A stretch of 8,931 nucleotides of DNA from Candidatus Brevefilum sp. (lineage in GTDB: Bacteria; Chloroflexota; Anaerolineae; Anaerolineales; Anaerolineaceae). Made by a program: the position numbers and the translations under genes. The stretch spans positions 1 through 8,931 of the forward strand of contig SKPR01000046.1 in the NCBI GenBank assembly GCA_007119455.1, read 5' to 3'. Shown piece after piece: positions 5,257 to 8,931 of the stretch. Below the pieces are notes generated by a model. It made no database searches and was not told the DNA's origin. It saw only the letters and a program-made list of their open reading frames with translations. Every line of letters begins with the position of its first letter. Positions within the stretch are counted from its first letter, which is position 1.

Positions 5257-5565
5257 ATGATTCGCATTCCTACAAACCGAACACCCACCCACCCCGGCGA
5301 AATTTTGTTAGAAGAATTTCTTAACCCGATGGGTCTGACACAACGAGCTTTAGCTGATGCTATCCGCGTTCCCTACCAACGGGTCAATGACATTGTCAAT
5401 GGCCGCAGGGGTATTACCCCCAGCACTGCCCTGAGGTTGGCAAAATTCTTTGGCATGTCACCTGATTTTTGGATGAACGTGCAAATGCGCTGGGATATGT
5501 ACTTCGCTAAAGTAAAAGAAAAATCAGAATTGGCCAAGATACAGACGGTTGATTCACTTCTATGA
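5257..5565 (+). CDS. higA: HigA antitoxin (XRE-family HTH)
   Basis: This protein has 102 residues from ATG 5257. It opens with the hallmark RIPTNRTPTHPGEILLEEFL. A helix-turn-helix follows (about residues 26-63: LTQRALADAIRVPYQRVNDIVNGRRGITPSTALRLAKFF), then GMSPDFWMNVQMRWDMY, typical of the HigA/VapI group. It should neutralise HigB and repress the operon. An earlier in-frame ATG at 5239, directly after the higB stop, would add six residues. I prefer 5257 because GGAG (5246-5249) lies seven bases before it and because family members start at this point. The gene is intact. A weak hairpin ATTCG/CGAAT (5565-5569, 5578-5582) follows the stop. Confidence 0.93.
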   Translation: MIRIPTNRTPTHPGEILLEEFLNPMGLTQRALADAIRVPYQRVNDIVNGRRGITPSTALRLAKFFGMSPDFWMNVQMRWDMYFAKVKEKSELAKIQTVDSLL

Positions 5566-5646
5566 TTCGTTTTTTCTCGAATGCTAACTTTTTAGTGGCA
5601 AATTTCCAAAAAATCCAGAAATCTTGCGGAATTTTACCCGATTCAG

Positions 5647-5823
5647 ATGGATAACACCTCACAGGATTACATCATGGAAAAAAATCAAAAGAAAACATCT
5701 CAAAACGATCACAACCCAGACCAGTTGAGTTTGGGACGGGTGCTGCTGCTGATTTTTGCACCCACCACCCTGTTGACTCTCTCTTAACTCGGGTTAGGGC
5801 ACATCCCCCAAATTCAGAATGCA
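5647..5823 (+). pseudogene. 5' segment of the CPBP protease gene, interrupted by a stop codon
   Basis: In the same frame as the downstream CPBP gene, ATGs at 5647 and 5674 open a hydrophilic start (MEKNQKKTSQNDHNPDQ). A hydrophobic segment, VLLLIFAPTTLLTLS, follows and is broken by TAA at 5785-5787. The frame then continues LGLGHIPQIQNA without another stop into the ATG at 5824. This is the expected cytoplasmic tail and first membrane helix of such a protease, so a single-base nonsense change (for example from TTA or CAA) is the simplest explanation. A weak AGGA (5662-5665) precedes 5674. Sequencing error is possible. Confidence 0.65.
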
Positions 5824-6459
5824 ATGCCGTCGTTCCTGCTCTTCTTTCTGCTGGCATTCTTGATCCTTTTCCCCTTCGAGCTGCTGGTCGTTTTATCTGC
5901 CAGCAAACGCGAGTTTGGCCGCTATTCTCTCAAGAGCGCTTTTCTCCGGCACGAAAAAATCCCCTGGTGGCAGATTGCTTTATTCGGGACTCTTTCATGG
6001 GGGTTTGCCGGTCTGATGACGGTAACCGTTCTCCCCTTAGAAACGAGGCTCTTTGCATCGATTGCCGAACGGCTAACAAACCTCCTGCCAGCCTATTTCG
6101 ACTGGACAAATATCCAGTACCTTGAACGGTATTCAAGCGGGGTATTGACCCTCACGGCCATCGTATTTTTTGTTTTAAACGTGTTTATCGGCCCGATCAT
6201 CGAGGAATTGTTCTTTCGGGGCTATCTGTCAGCCAAAATCAGCCGGTTCGGGAATTACACACCGGTCATCATGACGGTTCTGTTTTCTCTTTACCATTTC
6301 TGGCTGCCATTCGATAATTTATTCCGCATCACGGCTTTCCTGCCCGGTTTTTATGTTACCTGGAAGAAGAAAAATATCTACATTGCCATCGTTCTGCACT
6401 GCTTGAGCAATCTGTTTTCAACCATCGGCTTTGTTACAATCATTTCAGCCTTGATCTAA
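5824..6459 (+). CDS. CPBP-family intramembrane metalloprotease (Abi/CAAX protease-like), N-terminally truncated
   Basis: This 211-residue frame has several membrane segments (about 3-23, 48-70, 107-122, 145-160, 186-209). It holds all three CPBP motifs: EELFFRG with E127, E128 and R132; the F154-to-H158 motif FSLYH; and H192 with N196 in HCLSN. These glutamates and histidines form the active site of Rce1-type intramembrane endopeptidases. Bacterial members process peptides, serve bacteriocin self-immunity, or have unknown targets. The catalytic part is therefore intact, but the start at 5824 lacks a ribosome site and the upstream frame supplies a first helix cut off by a stop. It may be a recent pseudogene or be made from an internal start. 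It follows higBA by about 80 bases to the presumed original ATG. Confidence 0.75.
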   Translation: MPSFLLFFLLAFLILFPFELLVVLSASKREFGRYSLKSAFLRHEKIPWWQIALFGTLSWGFAGLMTVTVLPLETRLFASIAERLTNLLPAYFDWTNIQYLERYSSGVLTLTAIVFFVLNVFIGPIIEELFFRGYLSAKISRFGNYTPVIMTVLFSLYHFWLPFDNLFRITAFLPGFYVTWKKKNIYIAIVLHCLSNLFSTIGFVTIISALI

Positions 6460-6609
6460 AGGTCAGAACAGAATATTTTTTAGCACCATTAAATGGCCAT
6501 AAATAATAATCCTGAGGGTAAAGGTTTTTAACAATGACGATGTCAATAGCATTAAATTTTTCTGAGTAATTCACCGATCAAAATTCCACTTAAAATCAAC
6601 TTTGTAAAT

Positions 6610-7425
6610 TTATCGGTTTTTTACCACCCTTTCCAGGTAGTCAATCAAAACCTGGTTAAAACCATCGGGGTTATCCTGGTTCAGGATATGATGGGCGTTT
6701 TCAACCATAACCAATTCACTTCCGTGCAGCCGCTCATGCCATCTTTGGTTCATTTGGATAATGGCAGGGATCTCATGATCGCCAATCACAATTAATGTGG
6801 GTTTATCAGGCGGAGCAGGCAACCCTTCAGCCATATCCCTGATCATTTCATTGGTCAGGTGAATCACAGAGTCTTTCCCTGTAGCTTTTATTGATTCTTT
6901 GAGATAAGCGATCGTATCTTCTGTCAGGGCTTTGTGCTTTGCGAAAGCACTGCCCAGTGCTTTTTCAGGGTAGAGTTCCATGAACACGATTACGAGTGGG
7001 ATCGCAGTTCTTAAAATGCCCGGGAATTTCGGGTACAGCGGCCCACCACTGATATGAATCTCGGCCAACACCCTTTCAGGATGATGGGCAGACAAACGCT
7101 GGACAACAAAGCTGCCCAAAGAAAGACCGGCCATAACAGCCTGCTGGATCCCCAACTCATCCAGAATGCCAACGACCAGGTCTGCAGAAACCTTTGAAAA
7201 CCTGAGATTCCGATCAATTGCGTCTGAACGACCATGAAAGGGCATATCCCAGGTGATCACCCGGTATTCATCCGCCAGGGCTGCCACCTGGGCATCAAAA
7301 GTTTGATGGTCCATGGCCACACCATGGGAGAAAACCACAACAGGTGCGTCCTCCGGTCCAGCAACCCTGTAATAAAATTTTCCCAACTCATTTTTATAAT
7401 AGTTTTCTTGAATGTCTCTGGTCAA
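6610..7425 (-). CDS. Alpha/beta-fold hydrolase
   Basis: This 271-residue protein has the full catalytic set. SHGVAM (33-38) is the HG oxyanion element. WDMPFHGRSD (59-68) is the classic loop after strand 4. GLSLG (100-104) is the nucleophile elbow with S102. D216 in IGDHEIP is the acid, and H246 in ENAHHILN is the histidine. It ends with NPDGFNQVLIDYLER, as in the MenH/haloperoxidase-like group. It is probably a cytoplasmic esterase, lactonase or C-C hydrolase; the substrate cannot be told. The start is TTG at 7425-7423. I accept it because AAGGAG (7437-7432) lies six bases upstream and no ATG occurs at the protein's natural start. It converges with the CPBP gene across a 150-base AT-rich gap and has its own upstream region. 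Confidence 0.92.
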   Translation of the reverse strand: MTRDIQENYYKNELGKFYYRVAGPEDAPVVVFSHGVAMDHQTFDAQVAALADEYRVITWDMPFHGRSDAIDRNLRFSKVSADLVVGILDELGIQQAVMAGLSLGSFVVQRLSAHHPERVLAEIHISGGPLYPKFPGILRTAIPLVIVFMELYPEKALGSAFAKHKALTEDTIAYLKESIKATGKDSVIHLTNEMIRDMAEGLPAPPDKPTLIVIGDHEIPAIIQMNQRWHERLHGSELVMVENAHHILNQDNPDGFNQVLIDYLERVVKNR

Positions 7426-7830
7426 GATAATCTCCTTGTGGTTTAATTGATCGGTTATTTTCGATTTAGAAAACGCCGATTGTTAGAAGTTACTCGCGAT
7501 TATACTCGTAATATATTCGCAGCTCATTGTGATTGTTAATTTATCCGGGCAAACACCAGGTCAATCGTTTTGATAATGTCAATTTGATAAACGAAAAAAC
7601 CACCTCATCTTGTCCCCACGAAAAGAAGGTGCATGTTCCACTTGGCTCCAGCAGCTGCGCGCTACCTTCTCCTCAAGGTGAAGTCTTTTCAATCATCGGG
7701 TGGAGAATGATTCGCATAATAAAGAGAAACCGAATACGCCCATTCAAGGGTTATGACCAACATTGCGATTGCTCTGAATAATTTATCACTTTTAGATAAT
7801 TATGAACTAAACCCTGCAATTATAAATCTA
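7426..7830. other. Intergenic stretch upstream of the hydrolase gene
   Basis: This 400-base spacer holds no gene I can support; the open frame on the plus strand has no ribosome site or protein-like sequence. On the minus strand a TATAAT (7504-7499) could be the -10 box of the hydrolase promoter. A repeat-rich patch at 7624-7691 contains overlapping inverted repeats. The remainder is AT-rich. The neighbouring membrane-protein gene ends at 7831 pointing into this spacer. Confidence 0.5.
7624..7691. repeat. Overlapping inverted repeats
   Basis: AGAAGGT (7624-7630) pairs with ACCTTCT (7664-7670). The same right arm can instead pair with AAGGT at 7675-7679, forming a hairpin within the local sequence CTTC-T-CC-TCAA-GG-T-GAAG (7666-7683). 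On the minus strand the long stem is followed by a short T-run, so it could be a terminator for the membrane-protein gene located upstream on that strand. It also resembles the dispersed spacer hairpins common in many bacterial genomes. Confidence 0.35.
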
Positions 7831-8271
7831 TCAAACTGAGCTGATGATAGATTTCGTATTCTTCCCGATATGCCATAATGCAAGCAATAACAGGATCAAC
7901 CCACCTGCGTCGAAAAAAATAAACCTTCGGATGCTGGATGACAATATCGGATATCCCGCCGGGATGGAAAACAAGAGCACCGTCTCCCCCACCAGCCCGA
8001 TCAGCTGCATCAGGTTTGCCTCTACCAGCGAACGTCGGTTCTTGTAAGGGTTGACGACGGCAAAGACATACGGAACCTGCCACATCAGGAATAAAATCCC
8101 AACACCCTGTACAGCCGCTCGCCCTGGTATGCCTGAAAGCTCGAAAGCCCCCACAAATCGGTCAGGCATCATAATGAACAGCAAAGCTGCCTGCAGGTTG
8201 ATCATTAGCACGACTAAAACCAGCAGTCTTGCAATCCAGATCCTCCGGGTTTGTTCAACATTCAGGAACAT
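7831..8271 (-). CDS. Four-helix membrane protein, function unknown
   Basis: This 146-residue protein has four hydrophobic segments (about 11-34, 52-72, 86-104, 116-135). A short loop, PDRFVGAFELSGIPGRAAVQ, lies between the first two; the pattern PxR-GAFEL-G-PGRA-GVG in a small four-helix protein recalls DUF4345/BphX-like membrane proteins, but I cannot assign it. The loop NPYKNRRSLVEAN after helix 2 is basic and should face the cytoplasm. The start at ATG 8271-8269 is supported by AAGGAA (8286-8281), nine bases upstream. It is a single gene on the minus strand, 400 bases upstream of the hydrolase, and divergent from the glycosyltransferase gene. Co-transcription with the hydrolase is unlikely because of the long gap. 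Confidence 0.8.
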   Translation of the reverse strand: MFLNVEQTRRIWIARLLVLVVLMINLQAALLFIMMPDRFVGAFELSGIPGRAAVQGVGILFLMWQVPYVFAVVNPYKNRRSLVEANLMQLIGLVGETVLLFSIPAGYPILSSSIRRFIFFDAGGLILLLLALWHIGKNTKSIISSV

Positions 8272-8609
8272 TCTGTGCGCTTCCTTTCACAACCAGGTAA
8301 ATAAATAATTGCAGCCGTTCTTGATGCTATTTCATAACCGACCCAGGTGATTTACCCGTATAGCAAATATCTCATTTAGCGGGTTGATGATCCATCTTAT
8401 TTTAACGGATGATCGTAGAGAGACCGCAACAGTCACAGCTGTTTACGAGTATAATTTCACCAACGCCGCAGCCTGCACTTCATGGTGGGTTCATTATCGC
8501 ATATTTTGATGTAACGAACATTGCGATGAAACCAGTCCAGAGATATTGATGGATGCGACAAAATAAGAAGTCAAACACATGAAATTACCCAACACCCGGG
8601 ATTAACCCA
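8272..8609. promoter_or_regulatory. Divergent spacer between the membrane-protein and glycosyltransferase genes
   Basis: This 340-base spacer separates divergent genes and should hold both promoters. The plus strand has TTACGAGTATAAT at 8443-8455, whose TATAAT (8450-8455) could serve as a -10 box for the glycosyltransferase; the -35 region is poor. The same 13 bases occur in inverted orientation upstream of the hydrolase. I see no other gene or strong hairpin here. Confidence 0.4.
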
Positions 8610-8931
8610 ATGGATGTATTGATCCGATTAAAAACCCATGCAGCCCGCACAAAGAAGAACCTCCAAACCGGCTGGATGGTTCTACGAGGTGCACCACCGG
8701 CCAAAAATTTTATTCTCACGTTCGGGTTATGCCTGGTGTTGTCGGTTACCTTCTTACTGATCGCGTCCAAATCATCCCCCCTTTACCCCCTCAACGACTG
8801 GGTGGATCCGCATGCCTTTTTCACCATGGGCCGGGGCATGCTGCGCGGCCTGGTGCCCTACCGGGATTTATTCGAGCAGAAAGGCCCATTGCTTTATTTT
8901 GTCCATGGCCTGGCTTCTCTGATCTCAGAAA
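8610..8931 (+). CDS. GT39-like (PMT-type) membrane glycosyltransferase, N-terminal part
   Basis: This frame is open from ATG 8610 to the right edge (107 residues seen). A basic cytoplasmic start (KTHAARTKKN) leads to a membrane helix at about 33-52. The luminal/periplasmic loop YPLNDWVDPHAFFTMGRG and the motif GLVPYRDLFEQKGPLLYF (80-97) follow. The pattern P-Y-R-D-x-F-E-Q-K-G-P is common at the start of bacterial membrane glycosyltransferases of the PMT_2/GT39-like group, which move sugars from polyprenyl-phosphate donors to proteins, lipids or envelope glycans. ATG 8610 is the first ATG after an in-frame stop (8580-8582). The ribosome site is weak, so a later start is possible. Substrate and the C-terminal part are unknown. 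Confidence 0.82.
   Translation, partial: MDVLIRLKTHAARTKKNLQTGWMVLRGAPPAKNFILTFGLCLVLSVTFLLIASKSSPLYPLNDWVDPHAFFTMGRGMLRGLVPYRDLFEQKGPLLYFVHGLASLISE

Noticed and set aside
7820..8308. Other open frames over the four-helix membrane protein
   Set aside because: They overlap the frame with clear membrane helices and a good ribosome site and look like shadows.

Overview
The window reads as a mosaic stretch of a bacterial chromosome with moderate GC content (genes near 50%, spacers AT-rich), short single genes and long spacers. Nothing here fixes the taxon. The protein styles (PhnB-like VOC pair, lipoprotein, GT39-like enzyme with a VPYRDLFEQKGP motif) and scattered degenerate spacer repeats would suit a Chloroflexota (Anaerolineae-like) genome, but that is an inference. 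There are no phage structural genes, integrase, transposase or CRISPR array.

Left part (1-1190): the N-terminal end of a thioredoxin gene on the minus strand faces away from a plus-strand lipoprotein gene. A tRNA-Lys(UUU) with a good promoter follows. Its 3' end is then copied twice more downstream in a 68-bp tandem repeat.

Gene-poor stretch (1184-2085): about 900 bases without a convincing intact gene. It holds a short broken ORF (about 1421-1606), a GC-richer island (1731-1842) that can fold into a multi-branched RNA, and a terminator-like hairpin just before the next gene.

Middle (2086-4568): two tandem paralogous VOC (glyoxalase-fold, PhnB-like) genes and a SAM-dependent methyltransferase lie in one direction. 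Next comes the most striking gene, a 198-residue seven-helix microbial rhodopsin at 3887-4483. It has the retinal lysine (K189), the helix-G aspartate (D185) and a helix-C Phe-Ser-Glu triad (F69, S73, E80) with C74. That is the signature of schizorhodopsins, the light-driven inward proton pumps first described from Asgard archaea. A perfect 11-bp stem hairpin follows it, so it looks like a single-gene unit. No retinal synthesis gene is visible.

Right part (4569-8931): a HigB-HigA toxin-antitoxin operon with an apparently leaderless toxin gene; a CPBP-family membrane protease gene with an in-frame stop in its first membrane segment; a minus-strand alpha/beta hydrolase with a TTG start; a minus-strand four-helix membrane protein of unknown function; and the start of a GT39-like membrane glycosyltransferase that runs off the window. 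Apart from higBA and perhaps the VOC pair with the methyltransferase, these look like independent transcription units.
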